Position numbers and translations under genes: made by a program
Notes under the pieces: model-generated
The model's database searches: none
Told to the model about the DNA's origin: nothing
The model's input: only the letters and a program-made list of their open reading frames with translations
NCBI GenBank assembly: GCA_002723155.1
Contig: PBNO01000002.1
Location: 1 to 64,000 of the forward strand
DNA: 64,000 nt
Origin: Ponticaulis sp.
GTDB lineage: Bacteria > Pseudomonadota > Alphaproteobacteria > Caulobacterales > Hyphomonadaceae
Direction of reading: 5' to 3'
In this document: piece after piece, positions 26,376 to 35,324 of the stretch
Position numbering within the stretch: position 1 is the first letter of the stretch
How the letters are laid out: each line of letters opens with the position of its first letter

Positions 26376-26801
26376 ATGAGAACAGGTCTGCTGGGGGCGC
26401 TGGCCCTCGTTTTCAGCTCAACTGCGGCCGCCCAGTCTATCAGCCTGACCGAAGGCGAATGGACACACACACGCGCAACAGCTGTCCACGGAGATCCGGA
26501 AATCGAGACCCGCACAGTATGCGTCACAAGCGACATGTCAGAGACCGACTATACTGCGCTGGCTGCCCGTTTCAGCGAGCCTCTATTCTGCGAGCCCGAA
26601 GGCGTTACCGAGACAGAGACAGGTGCCAGTTTCACCATGAATTGCGGTCTTGGCTCCATGTATCGCAGCGGCGAAGGCGTTATCAACATCCAGTCGGCCG
26701 AGGCCTATACCGTGGAAGCGCGCGCGAGACTGAACATCCCCGGTTCTGCGCGCATCTATTCTACGATCACAGAAACGGCAACACGCACCGGAGACTGTTG
26801 A
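26376..26801 (+). CDS. DUF3617-like secreted protein
   Basis: A 141-residue exported protein. The signal peptide ends near STAAAQS. The mature section begins LTEGEWTHTRAT, has the pair TVCVTSDMSETDY and LFCEPEGV, and ends with a final Cys. DUF3617 proteins share this order (a G-x-W strand, a C-terminal Cys pair and beta-strands). The assignment is tentative and no function is known. It is followed three bases later by a DUF2332 gene and is probably co-transcribed with it. Confidence 0.65.
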   Translation: MRTGLLGALALVFSSTAAAQSISLTEGEWTHTRATAVHGDPEIETRTVCVTSDMSETDYTALAARFSEPLFCEPEGVTETETGASFTMNCGLGSMYRSGEGVINIQSAEAYTVEARARLNIPGSARIYSTITETATRTGDC

Positions 26802-26804
26802 TCT

Positions 26805-27872
26805 ATGCCGCAGCCGACTCTCAACGAACATTTCACGGAACAAGCCGGATGGTGCGCCGAGCTTGGCTCTCCTTTCACAGCAGAGCTCTTACGCGCGTTC
26901 GCCATGAGCCTCGAAACGAGCGGCATTATAAAGACGCTGGTGGGTAACTGGGCCGGCAATCCACGCGCAGATGCCCTCGGCTTGCGTCTAGCAGGCGCGC
27001 TTCACCACGCTGTGCTGTCCGGCGCTTCGGCGGAGCTGAAATCAGTCTATCCGACGGGTGAAACCTACCCTGACTTTGAGACCATCTGGCCGGTGGTCGA
27101 GACGTATCTCGCCGCGAACGCGGACACAGTGACCGACTTCATACAGTCACCGCCACAAACGAATGAAACCCGCCGCGCTTTCATGTTGCTCATCGGGCTA
27201 AATGCGATCGCCAAGCGGTTCGGAAAACCTATCCATCTTCTGGAGCTTGGCGCGAGTGCAGGGCTCAACCAGAACTTCGATGCCTTCTATTATGATGCAG
27301 GCAGTTGGCAGTGGGGCGACCAGGCCTCGCCCATGACAGTCACCACGAATTGGAAAGGCCCTGCCCCGGAGTTTTCAAACTTCATCTCAATTCGCGACCG
27401 GAAAGCATGCGATCAGAACCCTCTGGACCTGTCCGATGAAGCTACTCGGCTCAGGCTGAAAAGCTATGTCTGGCCTGACCAGCCTGAACGGCTTGCTCGG
27501 TTTGATGCTGCTGCGGATATAGCCGTCTCACGCGGAACAAAGGTCGAAAAAGCCGATGCTGCAGACTGGTTGGAGCGGGAGCTCGCCACGCGGCCAGATG
27601 ATGCCGTCACCGTTCTCTTCCACTCTGTCTTCTTCCAGTATCCACCGCTGGAAACACGCCAGCGCATGACGAACCTTATTGAAGCCGCAGGCGCCAGATC
27701 ATCGGATGACGCGCCCCTGGTATGGCTGCGCTACGAACCAGAGCTTCTCTGGAACCGAAACGCACCTCCACTCGCGCTGGGCATGACCTGTGACCTGCGC
27801 AAATGGCCCGGGGATAACCACCAGATCCTCGCCCGGTCAGATGGCCATGTAAGGAATGTCGAGGCGCTTTAG
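26805..27872 (+). CDS. DUF2332 family protein
   Basis: A 355-residue cytosolic protein matching DUF2332: WCAELGSPFTAELL at the start, LLIGLNAIAKRFGKPIHLLELGASAGLNQNFD in pieces around residues 130-160, and FHSVFFQYPP later. The LELGASAGLN stretch looks like a glycine-rich SAM-binding loop, and the family may be a divergent Rossmann methyltransferase; no activity is established. The stop overlaps the convergent mscS-type gene by four bases. Confidence 0.88.
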   Translation: MPQPTLNEHFTEQAGWCAELGSPFTAELLRAFAMSLETSGIIKTLVGNWAGNPRADALGLRLAGALHHAVLSGASAELKSVYPTGETYPDFETIWPVVETYLAANADTVTDFIQSPPQTNETRRAFMLLIGLNAIAKRFGKPIHLLELGASAGLNQNFDAFYYDAGSWQWGDQASPMTVTTNWKGPAPEFSNFISIRDRKACDQNPLDLSDEATRLRLKSYVWPDQPERLARFDAAADIAVSRGTKVEKADAADWLERELATRPDDAVTVLFHSVFFQYPPLETRQRMTNLIEAAGARSSDDAPLVWLRYEPELLWNRNAPPLALGMTCDLRKWPGDNHQILARSDGHVRNVEAL

Positions 27873-29293
27873 GCGTCTTCGTCCTTCTTGGCTTTTTCGC
27901 GCACCATGCGGACTTTGAGTTCTGAATCGCCAGTGATGCGGATTTCGTCCTGGCCAAGCGGCAGATCGATACCATGCTCTTTGAACTTGTCCCACATACC
28001 GAACATGACTTCAGAGCCGATATTGTTGATGCCGTTCTGCGGATCACGGATCCAGAAGCGCGCTTCCATCTCCACCGCATCATCCCCGAATTCCATCAAC
28101 AGACATTTCGGCGCCGGATCTTTAAGAACGCGAGGCTGGTCGGCGCAGGCTTCAATACACAGCTGTGCGGCAAGACGAAGATCGCTCTCATACTCGACGA
28201 GGAAACGGCGCTTCACTCGCACCTTGTCGTCTGAATAGCTCCAGTTCACTACCTTGTTGGTAACGAGCTGTTCGTTCGGAATGAGGTGTTCTTTGCCATC
28301 GCGCGTAATCACTGAAGCGTAGCGCAGACCCAGCGATTTCACTTCGCCATATGTCTCGTCGACCTCAATGACATCATGCGGCTTGATGGAACGGTCTGAC
28401 AGCAGGATCACACCGGAAATGAAGTTCGCCACGATCTGCTGCATGCCAAAGCCGAGGCCTACGCCCAGCGCGCCGCCAAAGACAGCAAGACCACCAAGCG
28501 GGATGCCTATGCTCGTCATGGTGAGAACGGCTGCCGCGATAAACAGACCAATCTGGATCGCATTCGACATCAGAATGCGGATACTTGGTTCGACCTTTGG
28601 CAAGGTCTCAACACGGGCTTTCAGGCGTTTGGAGAGCCATTGCGCCGCAAAGATAAAGAGCGCAGCCATAAACACAGCCCGCGCGACGAAGGACAGGTTG
28701 ATGAAGCCGCCATCACCAAACGGCACCCCGAATTTATCGATCCAGATCAGAACATCATCCAGAACGCCCATAGCGTTCAGAACGGCCAGCCCCCAGGCAA
28801 ACCACATAACCGGCTTGCGCATATCTTCTGGCAGGAACTGGGTGATCAGCTTGATGACCAGCCAGGCCGTTGCAAGGCTCGCAGCGATCCGAACCAGCAG
28901 ATAAGGCTGCCCCAAGCCCTGAAGCGCGGTCTGCCCGATCCAGAGAAATGCAATCCAGATTGCCGGTCGCAGACCATGGTCCAGAATGAGCGGCGCAATC
29001 TGTTCGGCTTTCTCGCGGACCTGTTCGGGAAGTTTCGAAATGCCCCGATCAATCAGCTTACGAACGCGCGGTGCAAAGATGCGGCCCAGCAATAGCGCAG
29101 CCACGATCACGCCCAGCTGGACGGAGATGGCAATCAGGTTTTCCGGCGTCAGAACGTGTTCCTGCAACCAGGTCCACGCATCGCGCGTAACTTCTTCGGC
29201 GCGCATCATAAGTTCGCTTTCAGCCAGTCCTTCCGATGGTGCTGGGGCAGTCACAGACGGCGACACATCAGGAGGGGTGACAGGATTAGTCAT
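27869..29293 (-). CDS. MscS-family mechanosensitive ion channel
   Basis: A 474-residue MscS-type channel with an N-terminal acidic segment, about five membrane helices, and the pore helix plus beta domain typical of the family: GLGFGMQQIVANFISGVILLSDRS (in parts), then VIEVDETYGEVKSLGLRYASV and IPNEQLVTNKVVNWSY. These proteins open under membrane tension and release osmolytes. I use the ATG at 29293; a TTG seven codons upstream is possible. The C-terminal tail is charged and ends in KKDEDA. Its stop overlaps the end of the convergent DUF2332 gene. Confidence 0.93.
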   Translation of the reverse strand: MTNPVTPPDVSPSVTAPAPSEGLAESELMMRAEEVTRDAWTWLQEHVLTPENLIAISVQLGVIVAALLLGRIFAPRVRKLIDRGISKLPEQVREKAEQIAPLILDHGLRPAIWIAFLWIGQTALQGLGQPYLLVRIAASLATAWLVIKLITQFLPEDMRKPVMWFAWGLAVLNAMGVLDDVLIWIDKFGVPFGDGGFINLSFVARAVFMAALFIFAAQWLSKRLKARVETLPKVEPSIRILMSNAIQIGLFIAAAVLTMTSIGIPLGGLAVFGGALGVGLGFGMQQIVANFISGVILLSDRSIKPHDVIEVDETYGEVKSLGLRYASVITRDGKEHLIPNEQLVTNKVVNWSYSDDKVRVKRRFLVEYESDLRLAAQLCIEACADQPRVLKDPAPKCLLMEFGDDAVEMEARFWIRDPQNGINNIGSEVMFGMWDKFKEHGIDLPLGQDEIRITGDSELKVRMVREKAKKDEDA

Positions 29294-29393
29294 AGGAAAA
29301 CAAACTCGAACCAATCAGAGAACTGAAATGCAAGGTGTATACATGAACGCGCAACTTGTCATGTCAGCAGAGCGCGCCGCTTACACCTTTGCG

Positions 29394-29855
29394 TCAGGCG
29401 TCATCATCCTTTGATGCCTGGGCCTCTTCTTCTGGTTTGACGAACAAATCCATCTGGTTCGGGTCAACCACGCGTTTGCGTGGCTTAGTGCGGCCTTTGC
29501 GGAAATAGAGATCATCTGTGTGATCTTTCTTCTTCGCATCACCGTCTGCCGGCTTTTCCGGCTCGGGTTCCGGCTTTGGCGCCAGTTCTTCGTCGGTCAG
29601 GATGCGCCAGTATTTCAGCGCAATAACCGGTTTGCCCTTTTCAGATTCATACACCTGAACCGCGCCATGAGCGGCTGCCATCTGCACAGCCGATGACAAC
29701 TCCTCCACGCGCTCCGGGCCCGGGCGGATCCACTCATTCTCGAACACAACAGCCCGACCTGCCGTCGCTTTGGCAGCCGTAAGCGTACGCTCCATTCCCA
29801 CAGGGTTCAGGAGCGCATCCATGGCATTGGAAGCGATTGGATAGGTCAGGCTCAT
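29394..29855 (-). CDS. hypothetical protein with charged C-terminus
   Basis: A 153-residue soluble protein I do not recognise. Residues 1-90 form a compact domain (NPVGMERTLTAAKATAGRA in parts, AAAHGAVQVYESEKGKPVIALKYW). The C-terminal 60 residues are low-complexity, with many Lys, Glu and Pro, and include RKGRTKPRKRV and a DQMDLF-like clamp-type motif (NQMDLFVKP). Q-x-x-hydrophobic-x-F motifs like QMDLF occur in proteins that bind the DNA sliding clamp, so that interaction is conceivable here. It lies 27 bases after purA on the same strand. Confidence 0.7.
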   Translation of the reverse strand: MSLTYPIASNAMDALLNPVGMERTLTAAKATAGRAVVFENEWIRPGPERVEELSSAVQMAAAHGAVQVYESEKGKPVIALKYWRILTDEELAPKPEPEPEKPADGDAKKKDHTDDLYFRKGRTKPRKRVVDPNQMDLFVKPEEEAQASKDDDA

Positions 29856-29882
29856 AAGGTCTTGCTCGCGTCTTATGGCAGA

Positions 29883-31181
29883 TTACATCACGCGACCGAA
29901 CGGGTCACGACGCAGAATAACGTCTTCGCGTTCAGGTGATGTAGACACAAGTGCAGCAGGCGTACCAACCAGTTCTTCAAGACGACGGATGTATTTCACA
30001 GCCTCACCAGGAAGCTGGTCCCAGTCACGCGCGCCTTGTGTTGAGCCGGACCAACCCTTCATGGTTTCATAGATCGGCTCAACAGCAGCCTGTTCTGCAG
30101 CCGTCGCAGGCAGTCGATCAAGAACCTTATCGCCCAGCTTGTACGCTACGCAGATTTTGATCTCTTCAAAGCCGTCGAGAACGTCGAGCTTGGTGATCGC
30201 CAGACCATCGACGCCGGACACCGCACAAGCCTGACGAACCATAACGGCATCGAACCATCCACAACGGCGCTTACGGCCTGTGTTCACGCCGAACTCGTGT
30301 CCAACGCGGCCAAGCGTTTCGCCGACTTCGTCCGTCAGCTCTGTCGGGAACGGGCCGGAGCCGACACGTGTTGTGTATGCCTTAGCCAGACCGAGCACGT
30401 AGTTGACCGAACGCGGGCCAAGACCAGAGCCTGCAGCCGCCTGACCGGACACAACATTTGAGGACGTCACGAACGGATATGTGCCGTGATCGACGTCCAG
30501 CATCACGCCTTGTGCACCTTCGAAAAGAATTCGGCGGCCGAGTTTGAAGGCCGCGTCCAGACGCTGCCATGCCGGACCGGCATATTTCAGAACATCATCT
30601 GCAATTTCGAGAAGCTGGCGCTTGAGCTCTGCCGCATCAGGTGGTGGCAGATCGAGACCTTTGCGCAACGGCGCGTGGTGCGCGATGAGGCGCTCCAGTT
30701 TCATGTCGAGCGCTGCTTCGTCAGCAAGGTCAGCTACACGAATAGCGCGGCGGCCAACTTTATCTTCATACGCCGGACCAATACCGCGTTTCGTCGTACC
30801 GATTTGCGCGCCGCCAGCCTGCGCTTCGCGGGCCGCGTCGATATCTTTGTGCCATGGCAGGATGAGGCATGCATTGTCAGCCAGCAGCAGGTCATCAGGG
30901 CCAAGATGGACATCCTGCTCTTCCATGCTGGCGACTTCATTGAGAAGTTGCCATGGGTCAACGACCACGCCATTACCAATAACAGAGAGCTTACCGCCGC
31001 GAACAACGCCGGATGGCAGAAGGTTCAGCTTGAAGACCTTGCCATCGATGACGAGTGTGTGGCCGGCATTATGGCCGCCCTGAAATCGTACGATTACGTC
31101 AGCGCGGTGGCTGAGCCAGTCAACGATTTTACCTTTACCTTCGTCACCCCATTGGGCACCGACAACAACGACTCCGGTCAT
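29883..31181 (-). CDS. purA: adenylosuccinate synthetase
   Basis: PurA joins IMP and aspartate with GTP to give adenylosuccinate, the first step from IMP to AMP. The 432-residue protein starts [19 protein letters not shown], the GTP-binding signature, and shows [24 protein letters not shown], the [19 protein letters not shown] section and [13 protein letters not shown]. All key residues are present. A conserved hypothetical gene follows closely. Confidence 0.98.
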   Translation of the reverse strand: MTGVVVVGAQWGDEGKGKIVDWLSHRADVIVRFQGGHNAGHTLVIDGKVFKLNLLPSGVVRGGKLSVIGNGVVVDPWQLLNEVASMEEQDVHLGPDDLLLADNACLILPWHKDIDAAREAQAGGAQIGTTKRGIGPAYEDKVGRRAIRVADLADEAALDMKLERLIAHHAPLRKGLDLPPPDAAELKRQLLEIADDVLKYAGPAWQRLDAAFKLGRRILFEGAQGVMLDVDHGTYPFVTSSNVVSGQAAAGSGLGPRSVNYVLGLAKAYTTRVGSGPFPTELTDEVGETLGRVGHEFGVNTGRKRRCGWFDAVMVRQACAVSGVDGLAITKLDVLDGFEEIKICVAYKLGDKVLDRLPATAAEQAAVEPIYETMKGWSGSTQGARDWDQLPGEAVKYIRRLEELVGTPAALVSTSPEREDVILRRDPFGRVM

Positions 31182-31267
31182 GAGTATCTCTCCGCTAGAA
31201 CCGCGGGGAAAGGACAGTGTTTAGCGTCGAAAAGCAAGGGGTGGATTCGTCTATATGCGGATTTTTG

Positions 31268-31651
31268 TTAGCTTTCAGGGATGCCGGACCTGATAGAGCG
31301 AACACCGCGGAGCCGGTTCACGCCGTTTCGCAAACCGCGAAGGAACGGATAGCTCAATTTCACAAAGCGCCGATTCCCCATCAGCTTCAGCGCAGGGTTC
31401 GTGCTGGCGAGCGTGTTGATCGCCCAGACGGCATCGCCTTTGTAGTAAATTTCGTCCCCTGCATCGACGATCATACCTTCGTCAATCAGATATCCGAGTG
31501 CTTCATAATGGAGAATGAGGTCAGGACGCTCGCGCGCATCAATAAGCTCGACCTCACCGACGGCTTTGCGCAAATTCGCAAACGTCACATAGGACTGGCA
31601 GAACGGACAGTCGCCGTCATACAGAATGCGAAAGGTGCGAGGCTCGGTCAT
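31268..31651 (-). CDS. DCC-family thiol-disulfide oxidoreductase-like protein (DUF393)
   Basis: A 127-residue cytosolic protein with the family signature ILYDGDCPFCQSYV near the N-terminus; the CPFC pair is the redox-type motif that gives the DCC family its name. It continues with LIDARERPDLI and GDAVWAINTLAS, both typical of the fold. Function is inferred from the motif only. It stands between purA and the lipid A deacylase gene, with gaps of about 85 and 75 bases. Confidence 0.88.
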   Translation of the reverse strand: MTEPRTFRILYDGDCPFCQSYVTFANLRKAVGEVELIDARERPDLILHYEALGYLIDEGMIVDAGDEIYYKGDAVWAINTLASTNPALKLMGNRRFVKLSYPFLRGLRNGVNRLRGVRSIRSGIPES

Positions 31652-31725
31652 AGAACTAATCTACTCGCGCGCCTCACACCGGCAATGTGAGAGATCGTCA
31701 CATCGACGATCCGTGGATGGTCGCC

Positions 31726-32304
31726 CTAGTCGAATGTGTAGGCGATCCGAATACCGATATTGTCCATGCCCTGGTTTCGGCCATTGCCGAGGATCTGGCC
31801 GTGCGAATAGTGCTCATACATGAGCTGCGCCGCCCAATCTTCATTGAAGTCGTATGTCAGCGCGAGTGATGTACGGAAGAGGTCATCAGAGCCCATGAAC
31901 ACGTGCTCCTCACCGAACGCAGTTGATTCAGGCGTGCCCTGAACAAACGGGTTCTCGTTATAACCGTCATGGAAGAAATAGCCGAGGCCTGGCTCGAATG
32001 AGAGGTTATCTGTGATGCCGAAAGACCATTGCAGGCCGCCGCCATAGAAGCTTGTATTGCCCGCAGTGTTGGCTGTCACGCCGAGATACGGACGCGGATC
32101 GAACGCCCAGCTCAGCAAATCAGGGGATTTGAAAACGATCTCGCCGGAAATGTCCGGGCCGTCTTCCTTGTCTGCGTTATCACAGTCCAGAACGCAGATA
32201 TTGTGTTGCAGAACGCCAAGGCGAACTTCTTCAACGACACCAGCATTTGCAGCGCTTGCCATCAGCGCTGCAGCGCCAGCCAGAAGAACGAGTTTCAGTT
32301 TCAT
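31726..32304 (-). CDS. PagL-like lipid A 3-O-deacylase
   Basis: A 192-residue outer membrane protein. A signal peptide (LVLLAGAAALMASAANA) precedes an eight-strand barrel-type sequence with alternating aromatic residues. The C-terminal section YEHYSHGQILGNGRNQGMDNIG corresponds in position to the PagL catalytic His-Ser pair and its conserved Asn-rich loop. PagL removes the 3-linked acyl chain from lipid A. An additional CVLDC pair near residue 35 is unusual. The ATG at 32304 begins the signal peptide; a longer frame upstream is not plausible. Confidence 0.82.
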   Translation of the reverse strand: MKLKLVLLAGAAALMASAANAGVVEEVRLGVLQHNICVLDCDNADKEDGPDISGEIVFKSPDLLSWAFDPRPYLGVTANTAGNTSFYGGGLQWSFGITDNLSFEPGLGYFFHDGYNENPFVQGTPESTAFGEEHVFMGSDDLFRTSLALTYDFNEDWAAQLMYEHYSHGQILGNGRNQGMDNIGIRIAYTFD

Positions 32305-32417
32305 GTCAGTCCCCAATAATCGGAATTGAACATGTTCTAGCGCAATTTTCTGAACCGCAAAATGAAACCTGCGGAAAATCAGAGATGTGATCCATTCAGC
32401 GCCAGGCCTGCCCCAAA

Positions 32418-32445
32418 CAAAAACGGCTCCCGATTGTGGGAGCCG
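32418..32445 (-). terminator. rho-independent terminator after the phosphohexomutase gene
   Basis: CGGCTCCC pairs with GGGAGCCG and is followed on the minus strand by TTTTTG. It lies just past the stop at 32471. Confidence 0.92.
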
Positions 32446-32470
32446 CTTCAAAATTATATCTGCGTCAGGA

Positions 32471-33988
32471 TCAGACTTCCTGATTATACGCACCAACTTC
32501 AGAGTGCTTACCGAGGCGTGGCTTCACTTCCTCATGGAAGAGCGCCTTCATATCATCTTTGGAGACCATGCTCTCCACCACGACGACCAGTTCAGGCTTG
32601 TTGGAAGAGGCACGGACCAGAACCCACGAGCCATCTTCAAGTGTCACGCGCGCACCGTTTACAGTGTTTACGTCAACAACCTTACGGCCAAGAATTTCAG
32701 ACCCGAGAAGGCCTTTATATTCCTCGACCATTTCGTCGATCACGCCATACTTCACCTCATCGCCGCAATGCGGAGACATGGTCATGGAGGTGTAAGCCTC
32801 GCCAAGCTCGTCATGAAGTTCGGAAAGTGTCTTGCCCGGATTGCGGTCGAGCATCTGAAGAACAGCCGCCGCAGCAACCAGACCGTCATCATAACCAAGG
32901 CCGATTGGTGGACGGAAGAAGAAGTGGCCGGACTTTTCAAAGCCTGCCAGCGCCTCAAGGTCGGTAGTACGGCGCTTGATGTAGGAGTGGCCGGTTTTGT
33001 AATAATCGACTTCAGAGCCGTTCTCTTTCAGAACTGGATCGGTTTTGTAGAGGCCGGTAGATTTCACATCTACGACAAATTTCGCGCCCGGATACTCACG
33101 CGACAGGTCGCGCGCCAGCATCAGGCCGATCTTGTCTGCGAAAATCTCATTGCCGTTATTGTCGACGACGCCGCAGCGGTCGCCGTCACCGTCAAATCCG
33201 AGCGCGAGGTCGGCATTATGCTCTTTGAGCGCATCCGCCATCGCGTGAAGCATTTTCTCGTCTTCCGGGTTGGCGTTATATTTCGGGAAGGTCCAGTCGA
33301 GATCGCAATCGAGCTCGACAACCTCAACACCCATAGCGCGCAGAGCTTCCGGCGCGAATGCACCGGCCGTACCGTTGCCGCATGCTGCGATGACTTTAAG
33401 CGGACGCTTGATCTGAACGTCTTTCGTGACGGCCTTCAGATACACGTCCTTCATGTTCTCAACGCGGGAGATAGAACCGCCAGAGCGCATCACCGGCGTA
33501 CCATTGAGAACAATCTCTTTCAGGCGGGACATTTCATCCGGACCGAATGTGAGCGGCTTGTCATAGCCCATTTTCACACCGCACCAGCCGTTTTCATTGT
33601 GGCTTGCTGTGACCATCGCGCAGCAGGCCGCGTCCAGCGCAAATTGCGCAAAATAAGTCATCGGCGACAGAGCCAGACCGATATCCAGAACCTGACAGCC
33701 AGCCTGAGACAGGCCCGTCATCAGCGCGTATTTGATCGACTGGGAGTAATGGCGGAAGTCATGACCGACCACGACTTTCGGCGCGACCCATTTTTCATGG
33801 AAGACAGTGCCCATGCCCTGCCCCAGCGCCTGAACGCCAAGCAGGTTCAGCTCGGACGGCTTTTCATGGCCGGGAACGCCGAACCACCAGCGCGCATCAT
33901 ATTCGCGAAAGCCTGTCGGCTTTACCAGCGGCTGGGTTTCAAACTCGGCAGTATTTGGAGCAATGTCAGCTCGTGGGGTCGGAAGCAC
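32471..33988 (-). CDS. phosphomannomutase/phosphoglucomutase
   Basis: An alpha-D-phosphohexomutase of 505 residues that interconverts hexose 1- and 6-phosphates for sugar-nucleotide and envelope synthesis. Motifs: the active-site phosphoserine in TASHNENGWCG, the metal-binding DGDGDR, the sugar-binding loop EKSGHFFF and the C-terminal phosphate-binding RASSNKPE. It starts with GTG, fixed by a perfect AAGGAG site nine bases upstream. It belongs to the ManB/AlgC/PgmG group. ugd in the same window (55033) uses the product line UDP-glucose, though the two are 21 kb apart. Confidence 0.95.
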   Translation of the reverse strand: MLPTPRADIAPNTAEFETQPLVKPTGFREYDARWWFGVPGHEKPSELNLLGVQALGQGMGTVFHEKWVAPKVVVGHDFRHYSQSIKYALMTGLSQAGCQVLDIGLALSPMTYFAQFALDAACCAMVTASHNENGWCGVKMGYDKPLTFGPDEMSRLKEIVLNGTPVMRSGGSISRVENMKDVYLKAVTKDVQIKRPLKVIAACGNGTAGAFAPEALRAMGVEVVELDCDLDWTFPKYNANPEDEKMLHAMADALKEHNADLALGFDGDGDRCGVVDNNGNEIFADKIGLMLARDLSREYPGAKFVVDVKSTGLYKTDPVLKENGSEVDYYKTGHSYIKRRTTDLEALAGFEKSGHFFFRPPIGLGYDDGLVAAAAVLQMLDRNPGKTLSELHDELGEAYTSMTMSPHCGDEVKYGVIDEMVEEYKGLLGSEILGRKVVDVNTVNGARVTLEDGSWVLVRASSNKPELVVVVESMVSKDDMKALFHEEVKPRLGKHSEVGAYNQEV

Positions 33989-34028
33989 TTTACTTCTCCT
34001 TAGTGATCAATCGGCCCTGCGACAGGTA

Positions 34029-34616
34029 TTAGTCAGGCAGGCGCTCGAAACGGACGGAACGGATTTCCACGCCGCGTGTACCTTCTGGCACGATCGGGCG
34101 AATGGACAGGTAGTCAATCGCCTGCTCTGTGCCTTCACGCGGAGGCACATTCCAGACGAAGCTGTAAGGGCGATACTCAGGCGTCAGATTGAATAACTGC
34201 CAGCCGGAATTGCCTTCCTGACCCGCGCTGTAATTCATCTCGAAAGCCAGCGCGCCTCGCGGCTGTGTCGGCTTCGCCTCAACAGTCACGCGGACGCGGC
34301 GTCCGGCAAACTGCTGCTCAAGGTCAGCGGCGAGACGAAAATGCGGATTGCGTTCCGGGCGGTCACCTAACATGCCCGCACCAGCCGTGATGATCAGCGA
34401 TGAAATCTCTTCTCCGGCCATAACGCGGTCAATGTCTGACTGCCCTGCCGCAACCATGCGACACAGGTCATCACCCACCACTTCCACGTTCTGATAATTG
34501 GTACCCGCCCCACTGACTGACCCGCAGGCCAGTCGGTCACGACCAGGCAGTGCCGCGCCAGCAATAATTGCCAGTGCTGCCAACAGGGCGACCGGATAAA
34601 AAAACAAATCACTCAT
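34029..34616 (-). CDS. hypothetical anchored periplasmic protein
   Basis: A 195-residue protein with an N-terminal hydrophobic segment (FFYPVALLAALAIIAGAALPG) and a mature beta-rich domain. Sections such as AGRRVRVTVEAKPTQPRGA and TRGVEIRSVRFERLP resemble a carbohydrate-binding-like jelly roll. No catalytic motif is visible and I do not recognise the family. It starts close to the divergent gene at 34740; 40 bases separate its stop from the start of the phosphohexomutase gene on the same strand, so the two may be co-transcribed. Confidence 0.7.
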   Translation of the reverse strand: MSDLFFYPVALLAALAIIAGAALPGRDRLACGSVSGAGTNYQNVEVVGDDLCRMVAAGQSDIDRVMAGEEISSLIITAGAGMLGDRPERNPHFRLAADLEQQFAGRRVRVTVEAKPTQPRGALAFEMNYSAGQEGNSGWQLFNLTPEYRPYSFVWNVPPREGTEQAIDYLSIRPIVPEGTRGVEIRSVRFERLPD

Positions 34617-34701
34617 ACAATAGTTCGTCCCCTGAACCTTAACTGCGTTTTCCCGCTTCGGGGCATTATATGCAAGACTCAATCGCATAGAATCTATTTT
34701 G

Positions 34702-34716
34702 TTAAGCGCGTTTGAA
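34702..34716 (+). promoter_or_regulatory. CtrA-box-like sequence
   Basis: TTAA and TGAA are separated by seven bases, one mismatch from the alphaproteobacterial CtrA consensus TTAA-N7-TTAA, and end 23 bases before the start at 34740. A single near-match is weak evidence. Confidence 0.22.
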
Positions 34717-34739
34717 CGTTTTTGTGCCGATAGTGCCTG

Positions 34740-35231
34740 ATGGACACGGGAAAGACGCACGACCTTGACGTAGAAACACTGCGCGCGGCTAACATTAGCC
34801 CGGACACCCTTCTTGCGACTGATTTTCTCAATCATTACAATGAAGTGGCAATGCTCGTCGATTTCCTCGGTTCCGATGACGAAATCTCTGAAGAAGTTCT
34901 GAGCTGGAAACCCGAGAGTTACGTCGACCATTTTCGGCATTCAGGCTTCCGCGATAAAGAGCTCGCGATCGAGGCTTATTGTCAGGCGGATTCAGGCATT
35001 ATCAGTCGCTTCGAAAAAGCCTGCCATGCGTTGGATGCAAAGATCATCGATATCCAGCAAGCCGTCATGAAAAGCGACTTCGACACAGCCACCGAGATCG
35101 GCAAAACCCTGTTCGACCATATTGGCCAGATCAATGGCATCATCATTGGTGATGCGCCAGGTACGCCTGATAACGAACCTGACCATGATCATGGCATTTC
35201 ACAGAGCGATATCGACTCTCTCTTCAGCTAA
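34740..35231 (+). CDS. orphan helical protein ending in a FliM-like peptide
   Basis: A 163-residue acidic soluble protein of no recognised family. Residues 1-125 look all-helical, with sections such as DFLNHYNEVAMLVDFLGSDD and ISRFEKACHALDAKIIDIQQ. After a short linker with Asp/His repeats (DNEPDHDHG), the C-terminus is SQSDIDSLFS. That peptide closely resembles the N-terminal CheY-binding peptide of FliM and FliN (S-Q-x-E/D-I-D-x-L). A function as a receiver-binding adaptor is therefore possible, but this is inference. The gene stands alone and diverges from 34029-34616. Confidence 0.75.
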   Translation: MDTGKTHDLDVETLRAANISPDTLLATDFLNHYNEVAMLVDFLGSDDEISEEVLSWKPESYVDHFRHSGFRDKELAIEAYCQADSGIISRFEKACHALDAKIIDIQQAVMKSDFDTATEIGKTLFDHIGQINGIIIGDAPGTPDNEPDHDHGISQSDIDSLFS

Positions 35232-35324
35232 CCGCGCAATACCGCGATTTTCCTTGCTCTGAAGGCTCGACCATGCCGTCATCAGGCGTTATGGGCAGTC
35301 GCAAGTTTTTAAAGCGAGGGACAA

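Noticed and set aside
30486-31271. Open frame of 261 codons on the plus strand
   Set aside because: It is antisense to purA.
32387-34003. Long open frame of 538 codons on the plus strand
   Set aside because: It lies fully opposite the phosphohexomutase gene, which has all its motifs; the frame is an antisense shadow caused by codon bias and has no ribosome-binding site.
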